From contig NZ_JBNMJV010000001.1 in assembly GCF_050874005.1 (NCBI RefSeq), forward strand, positions 119,657 to 183,656: 64,000 nucleotides of DNA, read 5' to 3'. Below the pieces are notes generated by a model, which was not told the origin of the DNA, did not search any database, and saw only the letters and a program-made list of their open reading frames with translations. This document shows positions 22,848 to 31,603 of this stretch, piece after piece. Source of the stretch: Huintestinicola sp050874005. GTDB taxonomy: Bacteria > Bacillota > Clostridia > Oscillospirales > Ruminococcaceae. A program made the position numbers and the translations under genes. Positions within the stretch are counted from its first letter, which is position 1. Each line of letters starts with the position of its first letter.

Positions 22848-23174
22848 ATGAATAAGAAGTTACACGTTAAAACAGGCGACACTGTTGTTGTTCTTTCCGG
22901 TAAGGACAAGGGCAAGAAGGGCAAGGTACTCGAGGTTTCCCCCAAGGAGCAGAAGGTCATCGTTGAGGGTCTCAACATCGTTACCAAGCACGTTAAGCCC
23001 CGTCAGATGGGTCAGCAGGGCGGCATCGTTAAGTGCGAAGCTCCCCTTTATGCCTGCAAGGTAATGGCTGTTTGCCCCCACTGCGGCAAGCCCACAAGAC
23101 TCGGTCACAAGATCGAGGCTGACGGCACTAAGACCAGAGTCTGCAAGCACGCAGACTGCGGCAAAGCATACTAA
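22848..23174 (+). CDS. rplX: 50S ribosomal protein L24
   Basis: 108 residues; KOW motif GDTVVVLSGKDKGKKGKVLEV. A C-terminal zinc-knuckle-like segment CPHCGKPTRLGHKIEADGT...CKHADCGK is present, as in several Firmicutes L24. Assembly initiator of the 50S. Confidence 0.96.
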   Translation: MNKKLHVKTGDTVVVLSGKDKGKKGKVLEVSPKEQKVIVEGLNIVTKHVKPRQMGQQGGIVKCEAPLYACKVMAVCPHCGKPTRLGHKIEADGTKTRVCKHADCGKAY

Positions 23175-23192
23175 TGAAAGGAGTTACCTACA

Positions 23193-23735
23193 ATGGCAGC
23201 AAATCTTAAGGAATTATATGTCAGCACAGTAGCTCCCTCACTTATGAAGAAGTTCAGCTACAAGAGCGTTATGCAGATACCCAAGATCGACAAGGTCGTT
23301 ATCAACGTAGGCGCAGGCGAGGCTAAGGACAACTCCAAGGTCATCGATGCTATTATGAACGACCTCGCACTTATCACCGGTCAGAAGCCTGTTGTATGCC
23401 GTGCTAAGAAGTCGGTCGCAAACTTCAAGATCCGTGAGGGCATGCCTATCGGCGTTAAGGTCACTCTCAGAGGCGAGAAGATGTACGAGTTCCTCGACAG
23501 ACTCTTCAATGTTGCATTCCCCCGTGTTCGTGACTTCAGAGGAATCAACGGAAACTCCTTCGACGGCAGAGGCAACTACTCCACCGGTATCAAGGAGCAG
23601 CTCATCTTCCCCGAGATCGAGTACGATAAAATTGATAAGGTTCGTGGTATGGATATCAATATCATCACTACCGCTAACACCGACGAAGAAGCAAAAGAGC
23701 TGCTCGAGCTTATGGGCGCTCCCTTTGCTAAGTAA
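23193..23735 (+). CDS. rplE: 50S ribosomal protein L5
   Basis: 180 residues (LKELYVSTVAPSLMKKFSYKSVMQIPKIDKVVINVG; FRGINGNSFDGRGNYSTGIKEQ). Binds 5S rRNA and contacts the P-site tRNA. Confidence 0.97.
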   Translation: MAANLKELYVSTVAPSLMKKFSYKSVMQIPKIDKVVINVGAGEAKDNSKVIDAIMNDLALITGQKPVVCRAKKSVANFKIREGMPIGVKVTLRGEKMYEFLDRLFNVAFPRVRDFRGINGNSFDGRGNYSTGIKEQLIFPEIEYDKIDKVRGMDINIITTANTDEEAKELLELMGAPFAK

Positions 23736-23752
23736 TTGGGAGGTTTAATTAA

Positions 23753-23938
23753 ATGGCTAAAACTTCAATGAAGATCAAGCAGCAGAGAACTCCTAAGTAC
23801 TCTACCAGAGCTTACAACAGATGCAAGATCTGCGGACGTCCCCACGCTTATCTCAGAAAGTTCGGCATTTGCCGTATCTGCTTCAGAGAGCTTGCTCACA
23901 AGGGTCAGATCCCCGGAGTCAAGAAGGCAAGCTGGTAA
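23753..23938 (+). CDS. rpsZ: 30S ribosomal protein S14, zinc-binding type Z
   Basis: 61 residues, the short C+ form with CKICGRPHAYLRKFGICRIC (both CxxC pairs intact). Overall basic, ends GVKKASW. Needs zinc; many Firmicutes keep a second zinc-free paralogue elsewhere, not seen here. Confidence 0.97.
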   Translation: MAKTSMKIKQQRTPKYSTRAYNRCKICGRPHAYLRKFGICRICFRELAHKGQIPGVKKASW

Positions 23939-23983
23939 TCTCCGCTTCGCTTATTACGCTAAATTTATCAAGGAGGTTATGGT

Positions 23984-24382
23984 ATGCAAATTACCGATTC
24001 AATTGCTGATATCCTTACAAGAATCCGTAACGCCAACACCGCTAAGCACGCTACTGTTGACGTGCCCGCTTCCAATATGAAGAAGTCTATCGCTCAGATT
24101 CTTGTTGATGAAGGTTATATCAAGAGCTATCAGATAATCGACGACGGCAAGCAGGGTATTATCAGAATTACCCTCAAGTACGGCGAAAATAAATCTCAGG
24201 TCATCACCGGTCTGCGCAGAGTTTCCAAGCCCGGCCTTCGCATTTACTCCAGCTGTGAGGATATGCCCAAGGTCATGAAGGGCCTCGGTATTGCCATTGT
24301 GTCTACTTCCAAGGGAGTTATGACTGACAAGAAGGCAAGAGAGCTCAATGTCGGCGGCGAAGTCCTTGCATTTGTATGGTAA
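23984..24382 (+). CDS. rpsH: 30S ribosomal protein S8
   Basis: 132 residues (MQITDSIADILTRIRNANTAKH; ends ELNVGGEVLAFVW). In Escherichia coli S8 represses the spc operon by binding near rplE. Confidence 0.97.
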   Translation: MQITDSIADILTRIRNANTAKHATVDVPASNMKKSIAQILVDEGYIKSYQIIDDGKQGIIRITLKYGENKSQVITGLRRVSKPGLRIYSSCEDMPKVMKGLGIAIVSTSKGVMTDKKARELNVGGEVLAFVW

Positions 24383-24397
24383 GGAGGAACTAAAGCT

Positions 24398-24943
24398 ATG
24401 TCAAGAATAGGCAGAAAGCCCATTGCTGTTCCCGCAGGCGTTGACGTTAAGATCGACGGCACTACCGTTACTGTTAAGGGTCCCAAGGGCACACTCACCA
24501 AGTCCTTCCACAAGGATATGATAATCAAGCTGGAAGGCAATGAAATCATCGTTGAGCGTCCTTCCGAGGATAAGCTCCACAAGTCCCTTCACGGACTTAC
24601 AAGAACCCTCGTTTCCAATATGGTTGAGGGCGTTACTACAGGCTTCTCCAAGTCTCTCGACATCGAGGGTATCGGTTACAGAGCTCAGAAGCAGGGCAAG
24701 AACCTGGTCATGAACCTCGGTTTCTCCCATCAGGTCATCGTTCCCGAGATCGACGGCATCACTATTGACGTTCCCTCTGCTACTAAGATCGTTGTTAACG
24801 GCATCGACAAGCAGGTGGTTGGTCAGTTCGCAGCTGAGATCCGTGAGAAGAGACCCCCCGAGCCTTATAAGGGCAAGGGTATCCGCTACACCGGCGAGCA
24901 TATCATCCGCAAGGAAGGTAAGGCCGGTAAGGGCAAGAAGTAA
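24398..24943 (+). CDS. rplF: 50S ribosomal protein L6
   Basis: 181 residues with two L6 repeats; MSRIGRKPIAVPAGVDV start and RPPEPYKGKGIRYTGEHI signature. Located near the factor-binding site. Confidence 0.97.
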   Translation: MSRIGRKPIAVPAGVDVKIDGTTVTVKGPKGTLTKSFHKDMIIKLEGNEIIVERPSEDKLHKSLHGLTRTLVSNMVEGVTTGFSKSLDIEGIGYRAQKQGKNLVMNLGFSHQVIVPEIDGITIDVPSATKIVVNGIDKQVVGQFAAEIREKRPPEPYKGKGIRYTGEHIIRKEGKAGKGKK

Positions 24944-25032
24944 TTCTTTCCTACGGTTTTTTCATTCAATACGAAAGAGAATGGGACAGTATCGCACTAC
25001 TATTCTCCAGTTTGAAAAGGAGTTGAATTTAA

Positions 25033-25392
25033 ATGGTTAAGCAGATGAACAGAAAGGCTGCAAGAGCTAAGAGACAGGCAAGAGTTCGTTACAAGATCAG
25101 CGGTACCGCTGCTTGCCCCAGACTTAATGTTTTCCGCAGCGCTAAGCATATCTACGCTCAGCTTATCGACGATGTTGCAGGTGTAACTCTCGCAAGCGCT
25201 TCCTCTATGGACAAGGGCTTCGAGGGCAACGGCGGCAACCAGGACGGCGCTTTCAAGGTTGGCGAGGCTATCGCTGCTGCTGCTAAGGAAAAGGGTATCA
25301 CCGATGTTGTTTTCGACAGAGCAGGTTACCTTTACCACGGCAGAGTTGCTCAGCTCGCTGACGGCGCAAGACAGGGCGGTCTTAACTTCTGA
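25033..25392 (+). CDS. rplR: 50S ribosomal protein L18
   Basis: 119 residues (RKAARAKRQARVRYKISGTAACPRLNVFRS; FDRAGYLYHGRVAQLADGAR). Binds 5S rRNA. AAAAGGAGTT upstream. A 90-nt gap after rplF shows no clear hairpin. Confidence 0.97.
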   Translation: MVKQMNRKAARAKRQARVRYKISGTAACPRLNVFRSAKHIYAQLIDDVAGVTLASASSMDKGFEGNGGNQDGAFKVGEAIAAAAKEKGITDVVFDRAGYLYHGRVAQLADGARQGGLNF

Positions 25393-25432
25393 TCCTATAT
25401 GATCGGATACACTTTTAAAGGAGGTTATACTT

Positions 25433-25933
25433 TTGGCTAAGATAGACGCTACAAACCTTGAACTTACCGAAAAGGTCGTTGCTATCAACAGAGTTTCCAA
25501 GACTGTTAAGGGCGGCCGTATCTTCAAGTTTGCCGCTCTCGTTGTTGTCGGCGACGGCAACGGTACTGTAGGCTTCGGTATCGGCAAGTCAGGCGAAGTT
25601 CCCGACGCTATCCGCAAGGGTATCGAGGACGCTAAGAAGAATTTAACTAAAATCGCACTCAGAGGCTCAACTATTCCTCACGAGGTCATCGGCGAATTCG
25701 GCGCAGGCCGTGTTCTTATGAAGCCCGCTGCTCCCGGTACCGGTGTTATCGCAGGCGGCCCCGTTCGTGCTGTTATCGAGGTTGCAGGAATCAAGGACAT
25801 CAGAACTAAGTCCCTTCGTTCAAACAATGCCTGCAACGTTGTAAGAGCTACCCTTCAGGGTCTCACAAGCCTTCGCAGCGCTAAGGAAGTTGCTGCTGTA
25901 AGAGGCAAGTCCGTTAAGGAAATTTTAGGCTAA
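25433..25933 (+). CDS. rpsE: 30S ribosomal protein S5
   Basis: 166 residues. TTG start at 25433, with AAAGGAGG at good spacing; no ATG is available before the conserved region. Conserved VVVGDGNGTVGFGIGKSGEVPDAIRKG split in the dsRNA-binding domain. Part of the accuracy centre with S4. Confidence 0.96.
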   Translation: MAKIDATNLELTEKVVAINRVSKTVKGGRIFKFAALVVVGDGNGTVGFGIGKSGEVPDAIRKGIEDAKKNLTKIALRGSTIPHEVIGEFGAGRVLMKPAAPGTGVIAGGPVRAVIEVAGIKDIRTKSLRSNNACNVVRATLQGLTSLRSAKEVAAVRGKSVKEILG

Positions 25934-25947
25934 GGAGGATGACTGAA

Positions 25948-26121
25948 ATGGTTACTATTAAGCTTGTAAAAAGTCTTAACAGCTGCAAAAAAGACCAGAT
26001 CGCTACTGCTCATTCTCTCGGTCTTAGAAAAATCGGCGACACTACTACTCAGCAGGATAACGCTGCTGTTCAGGGTAAGATCAGAAAGATTGCCCACCTC
26101 ATAAATGTAACTAACGCTTAA
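25948..26121 (+). CDS. rpmD: 50S ribosomal protein L30
   Basis: 57 residues from ATG 25948 (MVTIKLVKSLNSCKKDQIATAHSLGLRKIGDT). An in-frame ATG at 25939 directly abuts AAGGAGG and is too close, so I use the second. Confidence 0.95.
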   Translation: MVTIKLVKSLNSCKKDQIATAHSLGLRKIGDTTTQQDNAAVQGKIRKIAHLINVTNA

Positions 26122-26143
26122 ATTGCAGGGAGGTGCGATTAGT

Positions 26144-26584
26144 ATGAAGTTATTTGAACTTTCTCCTGCCGCAGGCTCCGTTAAGGACGTCAAGAGAATC
26201 GGCAGAGGCCACGGCTCAGGCAACGGCAAGACTGCCGGCAAGGGTCACAAGGGACAGAATGCACGTTCCGGCGGCGGCGTAAGACCCGGCTTTGAAGGCG
26301 GTCAGATGCCTATGACAAGAAGAATCCCCAAGAGAGGATTCAACAACATTTTCGCTGTAAAGTATTCCACTGTTAATGTTTCCGACCTCGACAAGTTTGT
26401 TGACGGTACTGTTGTTGACGCTGAGCTCCTCGCGGCAAGCGGTCTCATCAAGAAAACAGCTAACGGAGTTAAGATCCTCGGCAACGGTGAGCTTTCCAAG
26501 AACCTTACTGTTAAGGCTCAGGCATTCTCCGCTTCCGCTAAGGAAAAAATCGAGAAAGCAGGCGGGAAGGCTGAGGTGATGTAA
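26144..26584 (+). CDS. rplO: 50S ribosomal protein L15
   Basis: 146 residues from ATG 26144 after GGGAGGTG. Gly-rich basic N-terminus (GRGHGSGNGKTAGKGHKGQNARSG) and PMTRRIPKRGFNN. Ends in the ATG/GTG overlap with secY. Confidence 0.96.
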   Translation: MKLFELSPAAGSVKDVKRIGRGHGSGNGKTAGKGHKGQNARSGGGVRPGFEGGQMPMTRRIPKRGFNNIFAVKYSTVNVSDLDKFVDGTVVDAELLAASGLIKKTANGVKILGNGELSKNLTVKAQAFSASAKEKIEKAGGKAEVM

Positions 26585-26585
26585 T

Positions 26586-27890
26586 GTGGTTGAGACCTTG
26601 CGCAATGCTTGGAAAACACCTGAGCTGAGAAAAAAGCTCTTATACACATTACTCATTATCGTTATTTTTCGTCTCGGATGCGCTGTTCCCGTTCCCTTCC
26701 TTATCCCTACCGCTCTTGCAGGTATGGTTCAGGACGGTAACATCTTCGGCTACCTCGATATGCTGTCGGGTGGTGCCCTTTCTAAGGGAACTGTTTTTGC
26801 GCTTTCCATTCAGCCTTATATCAATGCTTCGATCATTGTTCAGCTGCTGACATATGCACTTCCTCCTCTGGAGTCACTTCAGAAAGAGGGCGAGGAGGGC
26901 AGGAAAAAGCTTCAGAAGATCACAAGCTTTGTTGCTCTTGCCATTTCGCTGGTAATGTCCTATGCGTATTACCTCACTATGAGAAGTCAGGGCGCTGTTC
27001 AGTACACTTCGGGCTTTGAGGGCGTTTTCGCTGCTATAGTTATTATAGCGGTTTTCACGGCAGGTTCAAACCTTATCGTTTTCCTCGGAAACCTGGTAAA
27101 CGAGAACGGTATCGGAAACGGTATCTCCATTATCCTCTTTGCAGGTATCGTGGCACGATTCCCCACCGATATTATTGATATGTTCAAGGTCGCTATGTCC
27201 GACAAGCAGAAGTATCTCGGCCTTGCGTTCCTTGTACTCGTTATTTACGTCGCTATGATTGCATTCATCGTTGTTATGAACAATGCGGAAAGACGTATCC
27301 CCATTCAGTATGCCAAGCGTGTTGTGGGCAGAAAACAGTACGGCGGTCAGAATACTCACATTCCCGTCAAGATCGCTATGAGCGGCGTTATGCCTATCAT
27401 TTTTGCGATGGCGTTTATGTCCATTCCTCAGACATTGGAAATGTTCATTAAGAGACCCACTAATCCTGAGGGCTTCTGGCAGAACTTCTATGTAGGATTC
27501 CTGAATTTCTTCAATTTCAACGGAATCTGGTATGCTATTATTTACTTTGTTCTTATTATTGCATTCAACTATTTCTATGTTTCAATGCAGTATAATCCTA
27601 TAGAGATCGCTAACAACCTCCGTCAGAACAACGGCGGTATCCCAGGCATCAGACCCGGTAAGCCTACAAGCGATTTCATTCAGAGGGTGCTTTCAAAGAT
27701 CACTCTCATCGGCGCTGTTTGTCTCGGTATCATCGCTATCTTCCCCATTCTGTTCCATATGGCAGTTCCTGCTATGAATATTTCTATGGGCGGTACCTCG
27801 ATACTGATCATCGTAAGCGTCGCTCTCGAGACCGTCAGAACTCTCGAATCCCAGATGATGATGCGTCACCACAAGGGCTTCCTTGAGTAA
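26586..27890 (+). CDS. secY: Preprotein translocase subunit SecY
   Basis: 434 residues, GTG start at 26586 one nt after the rplO stop, with GAGGTGA as ribosome-binding site. Ten transmembrane helices; signatures PFLIPTAL, SIQPYINASIIVQLLTY near helix 2, and ERRIPIQYAKR in the cytosolic loop that contacts SecA/ribosome. Forms the protein-conducting channel. Placement between rplO and adk is the classic arrangement. Confidence 0.96.
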   Translation: MVETLRNAWKTPELRKKLLYTLLIIVIFRLGCAVPVPFLIPTALAGMVQDGNIFGYLDMLSGGALSKGTVFALSIQPYINASIIVQLLTYALPPLESLQKEGEEGRKKLQKITSFVALAISLVMSYAYYLTMRSQGAVQYTSGFEGVFAAIVIIAVFTAGSNLIVFLGNLVNENGIGNGISIILFAGIVARFPTDIIDMFKVAMSDKQKYLGLAFLVLVIYVAMIAFIVVMNNAERRIPIQYAKRVVGRKQYGGQNTHIPVKIAMSGVMPIIFAMAFMSIPQTLEMFIKRPTNPEGFWQNFYVGFLNFFNFNGIWYAIIYFVLIIAFNYFYVSMQYNPIEIANNLRQNNGGIPGIRPGKPTSDFIQRVLSKITLIGAVCLGIIAIFPILFHMAVPAMNISMGGTSILIIVSVALETVRTLESQMMMRHHKGFLE

Positions 27891-27923
27891 TACAAACCGA
27901 TACAACAGAAAGGCGGAAATGTA

Positions 27924-28556
27924 ATGAATCTTATTCTTCTCGGCGCTCCCGGCGCAGGCAAGGGTACTCAGGCTGAGGTCATCAGCAATACCCTGAACAT
28001 TCCCCAGATCTCTACCGGCAACATTCTCAGAGCTGCTGTTAAAAACGGCACAGAGTGCGGTCTTAAAGCCAAGAGCTTTATGGACGCAGGCGCTCTCGTT
28101 CCCGATGAGGTCGTTATCGGCATTCTCAAGGACAGGATCGCTGAGGACGACTGCAAAAACGGTTTCATTCTTGACGGTTTCCCCAGAACTGTTCCCCAGG
28201 CTGAGGCTCTCGAGGCTATGGGCGTTCAGATCGACAAGGTAATTGAAATTTCCGTTCCTGATGAAGCTATCAAGGCACGTCTCGGCGGAAGAAGAGTTTG
28301 TGAATCCTGCGGCGCTACCTACCACATCGAATTTAACCCTCCCAAGGTAGAGGGCAAGTGCGACAAGTGCGGCGGCAACGCTGTTCAGCGTAAGGACGAC
28401 GCTCCCGAAACTGTTGTTGACAGACTCAAGACTTATCACGAAGCAACCGCTCCTCTCGTTGATTTCTACAAGGGAAAGGGCAAGCTCACTACCGTTTACG
28501 GTCAGAGCGAAGTCTCCGAGACTTCCAAGCTTGTTCTTGAAGCGGTCAATGCCTGA
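27924..28556 (+). CDS. adk: Adenylate kinase, zinc-lid type
   Basis: 210 residues. P-loop GAPGAGKGTQ at the N-terminus, then DGFPRT, and a LID with CESCGATYH...CDKCG (four ligands, zinc form). Converts ATP + AMP to 2 ADP and so controls adenylate balance. Ribosome-binding site AAAGGCGG. Confidence 0.96.
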   Translation: MNLILLGAPGAGKGTQAEVISNTLNIPQISTGNILRAAVKNGTECGLKAKSFMDAGALVPDEVVIGILKDRIAEDDCKNGFILDGFPRTVPQAEALEAMGVQIDKVIEISVPDEAIKARLGGRRVCESCGATYHIEFNPPKVEGKCDKCGGNAVQRKDDAPETVVDRLKTYHEATAPLVDFYKGKGKLTTVYGQSEVSETSKLVLEAVNA

Positions 28557-28577
28557 ATTTTTTAAAGAAGGCGCAAA

Positions 28578-29336
28578 ATGATCAGTGTAAAATCTAAATC
28601 CGAATTGGAAAAGATGCGTTTAGCCGGACAAATTTCGGCTAACGCTCTCCACTACGGTGGACAGTCCATCCGTGTGGGTATGTCGACCTATGAGCTTGAC
28701 AAGATCATTCACGATTATATCGTTAAACACGGCGCAAAGCCCAATTTCCTCGGCTACGGGGGATTTCCCGGCTCAGCCTGCATTTCGATAAACAATAAGG
28801 TGATCCACGGTATCCCCTCCAAGCACGAATTCATCAAGGACGGCGATATCGTAAGCATCGACACTGGTGCTTGCATTGACGGCTTCAACGGCGATAATGC
28901 TTATACGTTTGCTGTCGGTAATGTTTCTGAGGAAGCAAGACAGCTTCTCCGTGTTACTGAAGAATCCCTTTACAAGGCGATAGAACAGGCTGTTGTGGGC
29001 AATCGCATAGGCGATATATCCCACGCTGTGGAGGAGCACGTCACTTCTTATGGATACGGCGTTGTCAAACAGTATGTCGGTCACGGCGTGGGGGCTACTC
29101 TCCACGAATCTCCCGAGATCCCGAACTTCGGTAAGCCCGGAAGAGGTCCGAGACTGGTTGCAGGTATGACTCTCGCCATCGAGCCTATGATCAATGCGGT
29201 AGGAGAGGAGGTAAAAGTCCTTCCCGACGGCTGGACCGTGTTGACTAAATCAGGTTCACTCTCTGCTCACTTTGAGCATACAGTCGCAATCACGTCCGAT
29301 GGTCCCGTAATTCTTACTAAACCAACTATTATTTAA
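28578..29336 (+). CDS. map: Type I methionine aminopeptidase
   Basis: 252 residues, MISVKSKSELEKMRLAGQI start. Metal ligands fall in IDTGACIDGFNGDNAYTF (two Asp), GHGVGATLHESPEIPNFG (His), AIEPM (Glu) and SAHFEHT (Glu). Removes the initiator Met from nascent proteins at the ribosome exit. Cotranscribed with adk. Confidence 0.96.
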   Translation: MISVKSKSELEKMRLAGQISANALHYGGQSIRVGMSTYELDKIIHDYIVKHGAKPNFLGYGGFPGSACISINNKVIHGIPSKHEFIKDGDIVSIDTGACIDGFNGDNAYTFAVGNVSEEARQLLRVTEESLYKAIEQAVVGNRIGDISHAVEEHVTSYGYGVVKQYVGHGVGATLHESPEIPNFGKPGRGPRLVAGMTLAIEPMINAVGEEVKVLPDGWTVLTKSGSLSAHFEHTVAITSDGPVILTKPTII

Positions 29337-29349
29337 GGGGGACGCTGAT

Positions 29350-29598
29350 GTGGAAAGCTTAAGCGGCAGAATAGTCCGCAGCTGTGCCGGAAGGGACAAA
29401 GGTAACTTCCTCGTTGTCATCAGAGCGGATGAATGCTTCGTTTATGTGGCAGACGGCAAGGAACGTAAACTCGCTTCTCCAAAAAAGAAAAGCTTAAAGC
29501 ACGTTAAACTTACCAATACTGTTATTGATACGGAGTCTCTGACCGACAAAAAGCTCAGAAGCGTTATTTTGGAGTATTCAACTGCTTCTAAATTTTAA
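29350..29598 (+). CDS. KOW-domain RNA-binding protein (L14e-like, Clostridia)
   Basis: 82 residues, GTG start 29350 after AAGGGGGA. KOW motif SGRIVRSCAGRDKGNFLVVI, then VYVADGKERKLASPKKKSLKHVKLT. A gene of this type regularly sits between map and infA in Clostridia and resembles archaeal/eukaryotic L14e. Probably ribosome-associated; its exact role is unknown. Confidence 0.8.
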   Translation: MESLSGRIVRSCAGRDKGNFLVVIRADECFVYVADGKERKLASPKKKSLKHVKLTNTVIDTESLTDKKLRSVILEYSTASKF

Positions 29599-29627
29599 CC
29601 GAAACTACATCCAAGGAGGCTGTCAGC

Positions 29628-29846
29628 TTGTCTAAGGAAGATGTTATTGAGATTGAGGGCACGGTTATCGAAGCTCTCCCCAACGCCAACTTTCAGGTTG
29701 AGCTTGCTAACGGACATAAGATTCTTGCTCACGTATCGGGCAAACTGAGAATGAACTATATCAGAATCGTTCCCGGCGACAAGGTTACTGTTGAAATGTC
29801 CCCATATGACCTTACTAAGGGCAGGATCACATGGAGAGCCAAGTGA
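29628..29846 (+). CDS. infA: Translation initiation factor IF-1
   Basis: 72 residues, TTG start 29628 with AAGGAGG (MSKEDVIEIEGTVIEALPNANFQVEL). OB-fold, ends PYDLTKGRITWRAK. Binds the 30S A site during initiation. Confidence 0.96.
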   Translation: MSKEDVIEIEGTVIEALPNANFQVELANGHKILAHVSGKLRMNYIRIVPGDKVTVEMSPYDLTKGRITWRAK

Positions 29847-29905
29847 TACGGATCACCGCTAACTGCTGATTTCTTCAGCACAACACTCAAGAAGGAGGAA
29901 TTATA

Positions 29906-30019
29906 ATGAAAGTAAGACCTTCAGTTAAGCCTATCTGCGAAAAGTGCAAGGTTATCAAAAGAAAAGGCAAAATTATGATCATATGCGAAAATCCTAAGCA
30001 TAAGCAGCGTCAGGGCTGA
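29906..30019 (+). CDS. rpmJ: 50S ribosomal protein L36
   Basis: 37 residues, too short for many gene finders. MKVRPSVKPICEKCK, then the zinc set completed by CENPKHKQRQG, which gives the C+ form. GAAGGAGG upstream; standard place between infA and rpsM. Confidence 0.95.
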   Translation: MKVRPSVKPICEKCKVIKRKGKIMIICENPKHKQRQG

Positions 30020-30113
30020 TTGCTGTAGCTGCTCTAAGCAGCTTGAAATAAGGATTAAAATAGCCATAACACACTGGGCGAAAGTCCAAATTTTATTCGG
30101 AGGTGTATTTTTA

Positions 30114-30482
30114 ATGGCACGTATTGCCGGTGTTGACCTTCCCAAGAATAAGAGAGTTGAAATTGGACTCACTTATATCTACGGTATCGGTCGTAAATCT
30201 GCGGAAACTATTCTCGCAAACACAGGTGTAAACCCTGATACAAGAGTTAAGGATCTCAGCGAAGACGATGTTGCAAAGCTTCGTGACTACATCGACCACA
30301 ACTTTATCGTTGAGGGCGATCTGAGAAGAAATGTTGCTCTTAACATCAAGCGTCTCGTTGAAATAGGTTGTTACAGAGGCGTTCGTCACCGCAAGGGTCT
30401 CCCCGTAAGAGGTCAGAGAACCAAGACTAACGCAAGAACCCGCAAGGGCCCCGTTAAGACAATCGCTAACAAGAAGAAGTAA
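30114..30482 (+). CDS. rpsM: 30S ribosomal protein S13
   Basis: 122 residues (MARIAGVDLPKNKRVEIGLTYIYGIG; GLPVRGQRTKTNARTRKG). Contacts the P-site tRNA and the 50S subunit from the 30S head. Confidence 0.97.
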   Translation: MARIAGVDLPKNKRVEIGLTYIYGIGRKSAETILANTGVNPDTRVKDLSEDDVAKLRDYIDHNFIVEGDLRRNVALNIKRLVEIGCYRGVRHRKGLPVRGQRTKTNARTRKGPVKTIANKKK

Positions 30483-30496
30483 GGAGGGATTGAACA

Positions 30497-30898
30497 ATGG
30501 CTCAGGTTAAGGGTAAAAAGACTACCATCAGAAGACGTCGTGAACGTAAAAATATTGAAAATGGCGCTGTTCATATCCAGTCCACTTTCAACAATACTAT
30601 TGTAACTATCACCGATACTCAGGGCAATGCTCTTTCGTGGGCATCTGCAGGCGGTCTCGGTTTCAGAGGCTCCAAGAAGTCCACTCCTTTCGCTGCTCAG
30701 ACTGCTGCTGAAACTGCTGCAAGAGCTGCTATGGAGCACGGCCTCAAGACTGTTGAGGTTTACGTTAAGGGTCCCGGTGCAGGAAGAGAAGCTGCTATCA
30801 GAGCTCTCCAGACCGTTGGTCTCGAGGTAAGACTTATCAAGGATGTTACTCCTATTCCTCACAATGGCTGCCGTCCTCCCAAGAGAAGACGTGTCTAA
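30497..30898 (+). CDS. rpsK: 30S ribosomal protein S11
   Basis: 133 residues (HIQSTFNNTIVTITDTQGNAL; VTPIPHNGCRPPKRRRV end). Platform protein near the Shine-Dalgarno helix. Confidence 0.97.
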   Translation: MAQVKGKKTTIRRRRERKNIENGAVHIQSTFNNTIVTITDTQGNALSWASAGGLGFRGSKKSTPFAAQTAAETAARAAMEHGLKTVEVYVKGPGAGREAAIRALQTVGLEVRLIKDVTPIPHNGCRPPKRRRV

Positions 30899-30919
30899 TT
30901 TTCAGGAGGTGTTATTGAA

Positions 30920-31516
30920 ATGGCTTTAAATAAAGAACCTATCCTCAAGAGATGCAGATACCTGGGTATCAGCCCTATGGTTATGGGCGTTTCTAAGGAG
31001 TCCAAGAGAAATCCCGGCGCTAACAGCAGAAAAAAGGTTTCCGAGTATGGTATGCAGCTCAAGGAAAAGCAGAAGCTGAAGTTCATCTACGGCGTACTCG
31101 AAAAGCCCTTCTATCATTATTTTGAGATCGCTTCCAAGATGGAGGGTAAGGCCGGTGATAACCTTATCACTATCCTCGAATCCAGACTTGACAATGTTGT
31201 TTACAGAATGGGTCTCGCTCTCACAAGACGTGAGGCAAGACAGCTTGTTACTCACAGACATTTTACTGTTAACGGCAAGCGTGTTAACATTCCCTCTTAC
31301 CGCATCAAGGAAGGCGACGTTATCGCTCTCTACGAGGGAAGCCGCAGCAGCACTAAGTTTAAGGATGTTGTTGAGCAGACTGCTACAAGAGTTGTTCCCC
31401 TCTGGCTTGAGGCTGACAAGGATAACTTCTCCGCTAAGGTAGTTCGTATGCCTAACGTTGAGGATCTCGATTACGAGACTCAGACACACCTTATCGTCGA
31501 GCTGTACTCCAAGTAA
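30920..31516 (+). CDS. rpsD: 30S ribosomal protein S4, zinc-free (C-) form
   Basis: 198 residues. S4 RNA-binding domain RLDNVVYRMGLALTRREARQLVTHRHF. The N-terminus MALNKEPILKRCRYLGISP has a single Cys, so the zinc site of the C+ form is absent while S14 and L36 in the same cluster keep theirs. Nucleates 30S assembly. Confidence 0.96.
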   Translation: MALNKEPILKRCRYLGISPMVMGVSKESKRNPGANSRKKVSEYGMQLKEKQKLKFIYGVLEKPFYHYFEIASKMEGKAGDNLITILESRLDNVVYRMGLALTRREARQLVTHRHFTVNGKRVNIPSYRIKEGDVIALYEGSRSSTKFKDVVEQTATRVVPLWLEADKDNFSAKVVRMPNVEDLDYETQTHLIVELYSK

Positions 31517-31603
31517 TAGCTTCAGATATACTATGCACCGCTTTCCTGCGGCGCATAGGATATGTACGTTTACTAACAATGCGACTATAGGAGGGTTATA
31601 CTA